In this document: in pieces, positions 53,644-61,673 of the stretch
Layout: each line of letters opens with the position of its first letter
How positions within the stretch are numbered: position 1 is the first letter of the stretch
Origin: Pandoraea bronchicola
GTDB taxonomy: Bacteria > Pseudomonadota > Gammaproteobacteria > Burkholderiales > Burkholderiaceae
NCBI RefSeq assembly: GCF_902459805.1
Contig: NZ_CABPST010000016.1
Location: forward strand, 1-64,000
Direction of reading: 5' to 3'
Length of the DNA stretch: 64,000 bases
Translations under genes and position numbers: made by a program
The notes under the pieces: model-generated
The model's database searches: none
What the model saw: the letters and a program-made list of their open reading frames with translations, nothing else
What the model was told of the DNA's origin: nothing

Positions 53644-54816
53644 TTAGCGGGCATGCGCATAGATCTCGGTATTCCAACGCTGCAGCAGCCGCTTGCGCGT
53701 GGCGGGGTCGCCAAAACGAGCGAAATCGTAATCGATCAGCTTGATGCCGGAGGGCTGAGGCGCCAGCTTCGGCACCGTGGCCTGCTTATTCGATGGCAAC
53801 TGATAGGCGTGTGCCTGATTGGCGAGCGACTGCACGTCGGCGCGCAACGCGAATTCGTAGAACTGCTTTGCGATAGCAGGATGCAAAGCGCCTGCCACGA
53901 GGCTCATGCCGCCAATTTCGTAGCCGGTGCCTTCGCAGGGTGTGGCCGTCTGGATGTCGAAGCCGGCCACACGTTGCTTGACGAGATCGTGCAGAAATTC
54001 GATCGCCACGCTTGCTTCGCCGCGCGACGCGGCTTCGCCCGGTGCGACGCCCGTCGCCGTGTACTGGCTCACGTTGGCGTTCAGGTTGCGCATGTAAGTG
54101 AAGGCCGGTTCCTCGCCCATCAGTTGCACGAGCGTGGCAAGCGCCACGTAGGCCGTACCTGAAGAGTTCGGATTGGCGATCTGAATCTCGCGCTTCAGGC
54201 CGGGGCCAAGCAGATCGCGCCAGCAGCGCGGCGCGTCGATCTTGCGGCGGCGCAGCTCGGCCACGTTGTAGCCGATACCAAGCAGCCCCTGATACACGCC
54301 GACGGTACGATCGCGTCCGACCTGCGCGAAGCGCTGTGCCCACGGTTGCAGTTGCGGCAGCGCTGACGAGCGGTAGGCTTCGGTCAGCCCTTCGAAAGCG
54401 GCCTGCAAATGCGAGTCGCCGGAGCCGGCCCACCAGATGTCGAACTGCGGACGCGCCCGCTGTGCGCTCAACAGCGCTAGCGCCTCACCCGCGCTCTTGC
54501 GGATCATCGCGACGCCGATGCCCGTCTCCTTCTCGAACCGAGTTCTCATCAACTGACACCACTCGAGATCGGCCGAGCACAGCAAACTCAGGCGATCCGC
54601 GGCGTGGGCGCGCGACGGCATCAGCGCGGCGCCCAGCGTCGCGGCCATCAGCGCGGCGACAAGCGGCGCGACGCGCAGGTGGCGGGCGCGCAGCCGCGCC
54701 ACGGCTGACTTCAGCGATTCGGCAAGGCGTGCGCGATGCGAAATACGGACGGCGCCAACTTTGCACTCGTTTGCAAAGCTCGGCGTTTTTCGAGGGAAGG
54801 CTTGTGTCGTAGACAT
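53644..54816 (-). CDS. ABC transporter periplasmic substrate-binding protein (AfuA-like)
   Basis: A 390-aa frame whose mature part (from about residue 73, ADRLSLLCSADLEW) resembles AfuA/FbpA-like binding proteins (RKSAGEALALLSAQRARPQFDIWWAGSGDSHLQ, ANPNSSGTAYVALATLVQLM). AfuA of Actinobacillus binds sugar phosphates rather than iron. The ATG at 54816 has AGGA, but the signal peptide (RLRARHLRVAPLVAALMAAT to SRAHA) begins 38 residues later, at or near a GTG at 54702. If that is the real start, the LacI operator at 54759-54778 falls in the intergenic region. Confidence 0.88.
   Translation of the reverse strand: MSTTQAFPRKTPSFANECKVGAVRISHRARLAESLKSAVARLRARHLRVAPLVAALMAATLGAALMPSRAHAADRLSLLCSADLEWCQLMRTRFEKETGIGVAMIRKSAGEALALLSAQRARPQFDIWWAGSGDSHLQAAFEGLTEAYRSSALPQLQPWAQRFAQVGRDRTVGVYQGLLGIGYNVAELRRRKIDAPRCWRDLLGPGLKREIQIANPNSSGTAYVALATLVQLMGEEPAFTYMRNLNANVSQYTATGVAPGEAASRGEASVAIEFLHDLVKQRVAGFDIQTATPCEGTGYEIGGMSLVAGALHPAIAKQFYEFALRADVQSLANQAHAYQLPSNKQATVPKLAPQPSGIKLIDYDFARFGDPATRKRLLQRWNTEIYAHAR
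54759..54778. promoter_or_regulatory. LacI-type operator 3, before the ABC importer genes
   Basis: CTTTGCACTCGTTTGCAAAG: perfect 7-bp arms, six-base spacing and central C|G. On the minus strand it reads CTTTGCAAACGAGTGCAAAG, matching operator 1 at 17 of 20 positions. It lies 66 bp after the lacI stop, at the start of the binding-protein gene. Confidence 0.8.
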
Positions 54817-54843
54817 GGGAATTCCTGGAAGAGGCGCGCCGGC

Positions 54844-55902
54844 TCAGCCTGTGGTGGCGCGGCGCACGAAGGCGACCGGGGCGATGCGCACGTCAGCCGG
54901 GCGCGAGAAATCTGCGATGCGTTGCGAGAGCATATCGACGACGCTGTTGGCGAGCATGTCGGTGTTCTGGGCGATGGTGGAGAGGCGATAGCTGTCGAGC
55001 GCGGCGTGCTGAATGTCGTCGAAGCCGACGACGCGCAGGTCGTCCGGAATGCGGCGTCCGAAGGTGCGGCGCGCTTCGTCCATGAAGCCGAGCGCGACCA
55101 TGTCGGTGGCGCAGAACACCCCATCGGGGGCGGTGTCGGCGGCAGCGAACAGCTCACGCGCGGCCAGTTGGCCCGCCTCGTAAGAGGCGATCAGCGTATT
55201 GCAAAGTGTCACCCTGGATTTGCGTACGCCAAGGCTAGCGAGCGCGTCGACGAAACCGCCGCAGCGCTGGCGTCCGCCGAAGTGCGTCGTGTGCGGGCCG
55301 ACGAACGCGAACCGGGTGACGCCCGAATCGAACAGGGCGCGGGCCGCGAGCGCGCCACCGCTGGCGTTATCGCTATTGATAACGTCGGCGCCTTCAAGCT
55401 CAGGCGCGCGGTTGATCATGGCCACGGGCACACGGCGTTCGAGGTATTCCCGAGCGAGCGCGAGCGGCGGTGCGCCCGAGGTCATGATCACGCCGGCGAT
55501 ACGATAGTTCAGCAGCATCTGCAGCGCGTAGCCGGTCTGATCCGGATCGTCGGCGTTCATCAGGATCGGCAATAGACCACGCGTGCTGAGGTGATGCGCG
55601 ATTGGCGCGAGCAATTGGGCACGGAAGGGACTGACCAACGCCGAGGTGATCACCCCGACGAAGGTGCTGCGCCCCCGGATCATGTTGCGAGCGTTGATAT
55701 CGACGTGATAGTTCAGCGTCTTGGCGGCCTCGAGCACGCGCATGCGAGTCTTGGCGGACACGCTGGCGCCGGGCGTGAAGGTGCGCGAGACGGCCGAACG
55801 CGAAACGCCGGCCATGCGCGCCACGTCTTCAGCGATCGCCCAGCTTTTTTCTTTGTCGGTCATCGAAGCGGTGTTGGCTGAAAGCGAGGCAGCCGACGGC
55901 AT
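54844..55902 (-). CDS. LacI-family regulator
   Basis: A 352-aa LacI/GalR regulator: HTH (WAIAEDVARMAGVSRSAVSRTF), hinge (NYHVDINARNMIRGRS) and a periplasmic-binding-type effector domain (FVGVITSALVSPFRAQLLAP, DGVFCATDMVALGFMDEARR, LRVVGFDDIQHAALDSYRLS). ATG 55863 (MTDKEKSW) is an alternative start. It is followed in the same direction by the ABC importer and IMPase genes. Three similar palindromes with central C|G near its neighbours are its probable operators. The effector should be the imported sugar or inositol compound; this is an inference. Confidence 0.93.
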   Translation of the reverse strand: MPSAASLSANTASMTDKEKSWAIAEDVARMAGVSRSAVSRTFTPGASVSAKTRMRVLEAAKTLNYHVDINARNMIRGRSTFVGVITSALVSPFRAQLLAPIAHHLSTRGLLPILMNADDPDQTGYALQMLLNYRIAGVIMTSGAPPLALAREYLERRVPVAMINRAPELEGADVINSDNASGGALAARALFDSGVTRFAFVGPHTTHFGGRQRCGGFVDALASLGVRKSRVTLCNTLIASYEAGQLAARELFAAADTAPDGVFCATDMVALGFMDEARRTFGRRIPDDLRVVGFDDIQHAALDSYRLSTIAQNTDMLANSVVDMLSQRIADFSRPADVRIAPVAFVRRATTG

Positions 55903-56282
55903 CCTCCCCGCCGGCGCAATGACCCAGCAGCTTAAGGACCGCTTATGTCGAATATGTGACAGCGCGTGAGTTCCACGAGTCGCTGACGCGCTAAAAATGG
56001 AGGTTTGGGGTCGAGGCGGCCCTGTGGCCAGGCGACATCATTTCGACCGAGTCACGGTGCAGAAGGAAGCCACGCGCCGTCAGTTTCCGACGGACCAAGG
56101 GCGCCACCCTCGAGCGGAAAAAGCACTAGCGCGAACCGCCGAAAAATCAGCAGATTCAGGCTCGCAGAGAATGAGCCACGGTCGCTCAAGCCTGGTCGGA
56201 GTCTCTGGAGAACACGCCTGCCGCAGGCATCGACAGAAAACGAAGGGAAAACGGGTAACTCGCGCAGAAGCGAAAAAAGCGC
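55903..56282. other. non-coding region upstream of lacI
   Basis: 380 bp between the lacI start and the gntR stop. A small hairpin CCGTC-AGTTTCC-GACGG (around 56076-56093) is the only structure I saw. It should contain the lacI promoter, but no copy of the TTTGCA-N6-TGCAAA operator, so lacI may not repress itself from here. Confidence 0.4.
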
Positions 56283-56966
56283 TCACTCGCCGTTGAAAAC
56301 GGCCTTCAGCACGATCTCGGTGGTAGCCCAGTAGTGCGCGCTAAGCAATCGGGTGGCGAGGGCCGCATCGCGCGCCATGACGGCATCGACGAGTTCGCGA
56401 TGCTCGCTTTGCGCATCGCGCGCGCTGGCGGTCGTGTATTGTTCGGCGAGATTGCGGTACCGCTCCGACTGATCGTATAGCAAGTGGCACAGGCGCAGGC
56501 TCCAAGGCGACCCGCACCCGGCCAGCAAGACTTCGTGAAAATTGCGGTGCGCGAGCGACCAGGCCTCGTGAAGTTCAGGTGACGTCGGCGTCGGCGTGCG
56601 CTGCAGGCGATGCAGCGCCGACATCAGATTCGACTCCCAATCGATGCCGCCGCGCGCCAGCGCGAGACGCAAGGCACTGCACTCGATGTCGACGCGCGTT
56701 TGCGTCAGATCGACGAGATCGTCGCGCGAAACAGGCGCCACACAAAAACCACGCTGGTCCTCACTGTCGACCAGACCGTCGGTCACCAGACGCGACAACG
56801 CCTCGCGGATCGCCGTCGCGCCGATACCATAGCGCTCGCTGAGTGCCTGGATACGCAGACGCTCCGCAGGCCGCAACTGTCCTTGCAGGATCTCACCACG
56901 AAGCAGGTCGATCGCAAGGGTCGTCAGGCTGCTCTTGTTCGAAGCGGGTGCGGCGGTAGTATCCAT
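56283..56966 (-). CDS. GntR-family regulator (FCD/FadR subgroup)
   Basis: A 227-aa regulator: winged helix (LRGEILQGQLRPAERLRIQA, SERYGIGATAIREALSRLVTDGLV) and an all-helical FCD ligand domain (DLTQTRVDIECSALRLALARG, HRNFHEVLLAGCGSP, EHRELVDAVMARDAALATRL) with the Asp/His metal-site pattern. It is downstream of, and on the same strand as, the aromatic catabolic genes and is likely to control them. A region with unusual repeats separates it from the aldehyde dehydrogenase. Confidence 0.92.
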   Translation of the reverse strand: MDTTAAPASNKSSLTTLAIDLLRGEILQGQLRPAERLRIQALSERYGIGATAIREALSRLVTDGLVDSEDQRGFCVAPVSRDDLVDLTQTRVDIECSALRLALARGGIDWESNLMSALHRLQRTPTPTSPELHEAWSLAHRNFHEVLLAGCGSPWSLRLCHLLYDQSERYRNLAEQYTTASARDAQSEHRELVDAVMARDAALATRLLSAHYWATTEIVLKAVFNGE

Positions 56967-57013
56967 GGCTTGTTCAGTGCGAGAGAGATGGCACTATACA
57001 ACCGCACCCACTC

Positions 57014-57063
57014 AAAATCCACTATTGCCAATAAAACCAATAAATCAATAAGTTGTGGATTTT
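57014..57063. repeat. inverted repeat with AT-rich CAATAAA repeats
   Basis: AAAATCCAC (57014-57022) and GTGGATTTT (57055-57063) form a 9-bp perfect inverted repeat around 32 AT-rich bases that hold near-repeats CCAATAAAA, CCAATAAAT and CAATAAG. It lies between the aldehyde dehydrogenase stop and the gntR start. It may be the gntR operator region, a terminator for the upstream gene, or both. Confidence 0.5.
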
Positions 57064-57092
57064 TCCAGGTCTGGGCCAGCGTGCCCCGCTGA

Positions 57093-58544
57093 TCAAATGG
57101 GATAGTGTCGCGGGCCCGTCTGGATCGTGATCCAGCGCAGGTCCGTGAACTCCGCGATCGACGCCTTGCTGCCGAAACGGCCGTAGCCGCTCGCCTTGAC
57201 ACCCCCGAACGGCATCTGCGCCTCGTCATGCACCGTCGATCCATTGATGTGGCAAATGCCGGACTCGATGCGCTTCGCGACGCTCAGTGCCCGCGCAATG
57301 TCGCGGCTGAATACGGCCGACGACAAACCGAACTCGCTGTCGTTGGCCACGCGCACGGCTTCGTCGTCACCGTCGACACGCTCCACGGTCAAGACGGGGC
57401 CAAACGACTCGTCGCGATACAGACGCATTGCCGGCGTCACGCCATCGACGATGGTCGGCTGCATCACCGCGCCCTCGACCTTGCAACCGAGCGGCAACGC
57501 TGCGCCGAGCGCGTGCGCCTCCTCGACCAGCGCTTTCACCCGCTGCGCCGCGCCCACACTCTCCAGCGTGCCGAGCACCGATGTTGAAGCTGCCGGGTCG
57601 CCAGCCTTGAGCGTGCGTGTCTTGGCGATGAGCTTGTCGACGAACGTATCGGCCACCTGGCGTGCCACGATGACCCGTTCGGTCGACATGCAAATCTGGC
57701 CTTGATTGAAGAACGCGCCAAACGCCGTGGCTTCGACGGCGGCGTCGAGATCGGCATCGTCGAGTACCAGCAGCGGTGCTTTGCCGCCCAGCTCCAGCAG
57801 CGCAGGCTTCAGATAGCGAGCCGAATGCTCGGCCACGATCCTCCCGACACGCGTTGAGCCCGTGAAGTTGACGCGCTTGACGGCCGGATGGGCAATCAAG
57901 CGCTCAACGATGGCGGGCGCGTCTTGGGGAGCATGCGTGACGACGTTGACGACACCGTCGCCGAGCCCCGCATCGTGCAGTACCTGGCCAATCAGACGAT
58001 GCACGCCCGGGCAGCCCTCCGACGCCTTAAGCACGACCGTGTTGCCGCAGGCGAGCGGCATCGCGAGCGCCCGCGTGGGCAGAATCACCGGCGCGTTCCA
58101 CGGCGCCATGCCCAGCACAACGCCGCACGGCTGGCGCAAGGCCATCGCGATATTGCCCGGCACATCCGACGGAATCAGCGCACCGTCGATTTGCGTAGTC
58201 ATCGCGGCGGCCTCGCGCAGCATATTGGCCGCGAGCATCACATTAAAGCCATACCAGTTCGCCATCGCGCCGGTCTCGGCCACACCGATGTCGACGAACT
58301 GGTCCGTGCGCGCATCCATCAGATCGGCCGCGGCAAGCAGACGCCGGCGACGCTCGGTCGGCGTTAACGCCGACCACACCGGGAAAGCCTTCGCGGCCGC
58401 GTCGACGGCCGCATCCGCATCGGCAAGCGTCGCTGCGGCTGCTCGCGTAGCGATCTCGCCGTTCGACGGATTCACGCGCACGAACGTCCGCGCATCCGAC
58501 GCCGTGCGGTCCTCGCCGCCAATCAGCAGATTGACTTCGTGCAT
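57093..58544 (-). CDS. aldehyde dehydrogenase (vanillin/salicylaldehyde type)
   Basis: A 483-aa NAD(P)-dependent aldehyde dehydrogenase: GMAPWNAPVILPTRALAMPL, catalytic Glu in LLELGGKAPLLVLDDADLDA, catalytic Cys in FFNQGQICMSTERVIV, and the GGVKASGYGRFGSKASIAEF end. The overall style matches the aromatic-aldehyde (vanillin, salicylaldehyde, benzaldehyde) subgroup. Promoter-proximal position is not evident; it follows the decarboxylase-like gene on the same strand with a 55-bp gap. Confidence 0.92.
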   Translation of the reverse strand: MHEVNLLIGGEDRTASDARTFVRVNPSNGEIATRAAAATLADADAAVDAAAKAFPVWSALTPTERRRRLLAAADLMDARTDQFVDIGVAETGAMANWYGFNVMLAANMLREAAAMTTQIDGALIPSDVPGNIAMALRQPCGVVLGMAPWNAPVILPTRALAMPLACGNTVVLKASEGCPGVHRLIGQVLHDAGLGDGVVNVVTHAPQDAPAIVERLIAHPAVKRVNFTGSTRVGRIVAEHSARYLKPALLELGGKAPLLVLDDADLDAAVEATAFGAFFNQGQICMSTERVIVARQVADTFVDKLIAKTRTLKAGDPAASTSVLGTLESVGAAQRVKALVEEAHALGAALPLGCKVEGAVMQPTIVDGVTPAMRLYRDESFGPVLTVERVDGDDEAVRVANDSEFGLSSAVFSRDIARALSVAKRIESGICHINGSTVHDEAQMPFGGVKASGYGRFGSKASIAEFTDLRWITIQTGPRHYPI

Positions 58545-58599
58545 GTCCTTGTCTCCTATGTTCTGTTGTCGTCGGCGACATGTTTCGCCGTCGCGACGT

Positions 58600-59499
58600 T
58601 CAGCTTTCGTCGGCAGGGTCGACCGGGCGGATCACGTTGGCGCTCACCGCAATACCAGGCGCCGAGAATTCCGTCAGTTCAAAGCCAACGTACTCGAGTA
58701 TGTCGAGATCCGCGAGGCCGCCCACCACATGGAACGTCGTCGGCAGTTGCTCGAATGTGGCGCGATGCCACCGCACTTCCCCGCCTGTGCCGACCCACTT
58801 GCGGAAGTTGGCTTCCTGGAACTTGATCGGCGACGTGTCGCCCGTCGCACCCGGCAGCGGCTGCGACGTTGTCACGTAAGCGACATCGCGCCCGCCTTGG
58901 CCGAACGGTCCCGTGCGCGGCATGTACTTGTAGAACAGGGCCGCCCCACCCGGTCCGGGCAGCTTCGGAGCGTCTTTCACTTCGGTGAGACCGTGCAACG
59001 AAAGATCGAAGAACGGGAAGTCGAACCAAGATGCCGAACCGCTCGCCTTGCCGCGCGCATGATCGATCGAGAGTGCGGGGATATCAGCGAACAGCTTAGG
59101 GAAACCCAGTTCCTCACGACCGGTCATGATCGCGTCGGGACGGCCCTCCCAGAGGACTGGTGTGAAGGCACCATCAATGACTTCATGCTTGCCCGTGTAG
59201 ACCACGGGAATGTCCACCGAGAGGATGCCGTAGCCACGCCCGGCAAGCCAATACAGATTATTGAAAAACGCGAGCGACACATGCACTTCCGGCTCGCCGC
59301 GCAGACGAAACCCCGGCGGGAGGATGCGCTCCAACGACTCGCGTCGTGTACGGTACGCGATCGTCATCCACTGCGCGTGCATCGTGCCCGATTCCTCGGC
59401 CGTCCACGGCGTGCCATCGGGTTTCTGGCGCGGCCCCGGTGCGGGACCGAATACGGCAGGCATCCGATAGCGCACGCCCGGCGCAAATTCAACTGTCAT
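58600..59499 (-). CDS. acetoacetate decarboxylase-family protein
   Basis: A 299-aa protein of the acetoacetate decarboxylase fold (RRESLERILPPGFRLRGEPE, SLAFFNNLYWLAGRGYGILS, GREELGFPKLFADIP, where the lysine after GFP is at the Schiff-base position). Several family members are not decarboxylases but aldolase-like or dehydratase enzymes acting on ring-cleavage or polyketide intermediates. In this cluster of ring-fission genes I expect such a role, but no specific reaction can be assigned. Confidence 0.85.
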   Translation of the reverse strand: MTVEFAPGVRYRMPAVFGPAPGPRQKPDGTPWTAEESGTMHAQWMTIAYRTRRESLERILPPGFRLRGEPEVHVSLAFFNNLYWLAGRGYGILSVDIPVVYTGKHEVIDGAFTPVLWEGRPDAIMTGREELGFPKLFADIPALSIDHARGKASGSASWFDFPFFDLSLHGLTEVKDAPKLPGPGGAALFYKYMPRTGPFGQGGRDVAYVTTSQPLPGATGDTSPIKFQEANFRKWVGTGGEVRWHRATFEQLPTTFHVVGGLADLDILEYVGFELTEFSAPGIAVSANVIRPVDPADES

Positions 59500-59607
59500 C
59501 TCATCACTCCTGGTGTCATTCGGTAATCATTCGTGCGATGGCCGCGGTGTTTGCTTGGCCTTGCGTGTCGGCAGCCGCGCGTCACGGCGCTCTATCCAGG
59601 CGCGTCG

Positions 59608-60471
59608 TCAGGCTGGCTCGGCGACGACGGTGTTCTCGATATGACCGAGGCCGCTGATCTCTACGCGCACGACATCGGCCGGCTGCAGGAACTTGCCCAG
59701 CGCGATACCGACGTTGGCGCAAGTGCCTGTCGCGATCAGGTCGCCCGGCTCCAGCGTCATCACTTGCGACAGTTCGTGAATCTGTTCCCAAATGTTGTAG
59801 ATCATGCCGCCCGTGCTAGCCTGCTGGCGCAACTCACTGTTGACCCATAGCTTCATCTCCAGCGCATGCGGATCGACAATCTCGTCGGGTGTCGTGATCC
59901 ACGGACCGATCGGGCCATGACTGTCGAACGATTTGCCCAGCGTGAAGGTCGGGCTCTTGAACTGCCAATCGCGCGCCGTCACATCGTTGGCCACGAAGTA
60001 GCCGCCGATCACACTTGGCGCATCTTCGACGCTGACGTATCGGCAGCGCTTTCCGATCACGACGCCGAGTTCGGCTTCATAGTCCATCTGGTCGGACACA
60101 CGCGGCTTGAAAATCGGATCGAACGGGCCCGTGATCGACGACACCTGCTTGTTGAACCAGAGCTGGTGTTTGGGCACTGGCACGCCGGCCTTGGCAGCCT
60201 CCTCGGCGTGGTCGTGATAGTTCATGCCAATGGCCATGTACTTCTGCGCGTCGGGAATCGGCGCCTCGAGCTTCACGTCGCGCAAGGCCACGCCGTCCTG
60301 CGCCTGCACCAGCGCTCGCTGCAGGCGTTCGATCAGTGCAGGGCCGGCAGCGAGGACTTCGCGGATGGTGGCGGGCGCTGACGCGTCGAGCGTCGACAGC
60401 GCAACAATACGGTCGCCGTGTACGGCGCCGATCGTCGTCACGCTCTCATGGGTATAGCGGGCGAGCTTCAT
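59608..60471 (-). CDS. fumarylacetoacetate hydrolase-family enzyme
   Basis: A 287-aa FAH-family enzyme (KYMAIGMNYHDHAEEAAKAG, metal ligands in DYEAELGVVIGKRCRYVS, ANDVTARDWQF, SFDSHGPIGPWI, GDLIATGTCANVGIAL). Members hydrolyse C-C bonds of acylpyruvates or act as 2-hydroxypentadienoate hydratases, decarboxylases or isomerases in aromatic degradation. It is encoded 36 bp after the dioxygenase gene, so it probably acts on that enzyme's product. Confidence 0.92.
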   Translation of the reverse strand: MKLARYTHESVTTIGAVHGDRIVALSTLDASAPATIREVLAAGPALIERLQRALVQAQDGVALRDVKLEAPIPDAQKYMAIGMNYHDHAEEAAKAGVPVPKHQLWFNKQVSSITGPFDPIFKPRVSDQMDYEAELGVVIGKRCRYVSVEDAPSVIGGYFVANDVTARDWQFKSPTFTLGKSFDSHGPIGPWITTPDEIVDPHALEMKLWVNSELRQQASTGGMIYNIWEQIHELSQVMTLEPGDLIATGTCANVGIALGKFLQPADVVRVEISGLGHIENTVVAEPA

Positions 60472-60507
60472 GCAATGGGTTCCTGAAAGAATGGAAAAGC
60501 GTGTGGC

Positions 60508-61440
60508 TTATCGGAAGAATTCGGGCGCGAGCGGCGGTGCCCACTGCCGCAACTCATCGGCAGACATCTCAGCGTGGCCCGTCGTCATCGCGTCGTTGAC
60601 GAGATCGCCGTCAGTCCAATGCTCGATCTTGTTGCCGAACGGATCGCGCCAGTAATCGAAGACCTGGCTCCCCTGCACATGACGGCCGATGCCCCAGGAG
60701 TGCGTGTAGCCGCGCGCGCTCAAGTGCTCGCCGCCAAGTGCGACATCGTCAAGATCGAGCACCTCGAATGCCGAATGATCGAACCGGGTGCGACCGTCCT
60801 GTGCGGCGATCAATGCAATCGTGTGATGGTCGGTCCACTGCTCGCCGAGACCACAGTGCAGGAACGCGGCAATCGTATTGCCTGCATGCCCGGCCCAGTA
60901 CGTATCCGATGCGCGAAAGCCGAGAACGTCCTCGTAAAACGCGAGCGTCTCGCCGAAATTGGCGACCTGCACCGCCACGTGCCCGAGGCGCATCACCGAG
61001 CTTGGGCTCGGCGACAGACGCACGGTGCGCCCCACTCGGCGGCGATCGCCCGCGTTGTTCATAACGACGGCGTCGCGCACCGGCAGCGGCGCATGCCGCG
61101 CCTGAGCGTGGATCACATCGACCTCGAAGCCTGCCGGATCGATAAATCGCACACGCTTTCCGCCGCCAGGCGCCGGATTGTCTTCGACCGGCACACCAAG
61201 GCGCTGCGCAAGTTTGACCAGATCCTGCTCGTCGCGCGCCTGCAAACCGAAGCCCAGGGTGCGGCTCTCGTTGCCCAACTCGCTGACATGAACATGGTGC
61301 GCGGCACCATTCGCACGCATATACAGTGCGCGGTCGTTTCGCTCGACGCGATGCAAGCCGAAATCGGCCAGGAAGGCCTCCATGCGATCGAGATCCGTCA
61401 CCTGGTAGCGCACGTAAGCAATGTCTTGAACAGCAATCAC
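60508..61440 (-). CDS. VOC-family extradiol (catechol 2,3-type) dioxygenase
   Basis: A 310-aa two-domain vicinal-oxygen-chelate protein. The second domain holds the likely Fe(II) triad: RLGHVAVQV (His), TDHHTIAL (His) and GNKIEHWTD (Glu). The first domain lacks these residues, as usual in extradiol dioxygenases. The start is GTG 61440 because AAGGAG lies 7 bp before it and the product begins at the domain (VIAVQDIAYVRYQVTDLDRM); the longer ATG frame is Arg-rich. It is the first gene of the leftward part of the cluster. Confidence 0.88.
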   Translation of the reverse strand: MIAVQDIAYVRYQVTDLDRMEAFLADFGLHRVERNDRALYMRANGAAHHVHVSELGNESRTLGFGLQARDEQDLVKLAQRLGVPVEDNPAPGGGKRVRFIDPAGFEVDVIHAQARHAPLPVRDAVVMNNAGDRRRVGRTVRLSPSPSSVMRLGHVAVQVANFGETLAFYEDVLGFRASDTYWAGHAGNTIAAFLHCGLGEQWTDHHTIALIAAQDGRTRFDHSAFEVLDLDDVALGGEHLSARGYTHSWGIGRHVQGSQVFDYWRDPFGNKIEHWTDGDLVNDAMTTGHAEMSADELRQWAPPLAPEFFR

Positions 61441-61528
61441 AAGCCGTCTCCTTTCAACATCTCTTTTTGGGTTCAAGGGCATGCTTCGCATCCCGCTTCG
61501 AAGATTTTGAAAAAAGATAACACACCAA

Positions 61529-61540
61529 ATTATCGATAAT
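61529..61540. promoter_or_regulatory. palindrome between divergent catabolic operons
   Basis: ATTATCGATAAT, a 12-bp perfect palindrome in an AT-rich stretch (about 61500-61570) of the 233-bp gap between the dioxygenase and MFS genes. It is a reasonable candidate for the GntR protein's operator, by position only. Confidence 0.5.
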
Positions 61541-61673
61541 CAATAGATAAATCTACTTTATTGACCTTCAGAGATCATTCGACAGACAATCCCTGAACAC
61601 TCAAGATCGGCATCGGCGGGCGAGGATTCGCGTCACAACGAGCACGCCGGTCGAAAAGCATTGGAGACTCACC

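Noticed and set aside
55997-56334. Overlapping plus-strand frames between lacI and gntR
   Set aside because: Two overlapping frames of about 100 codons with basic, low-complexity translations and no ribosome site.
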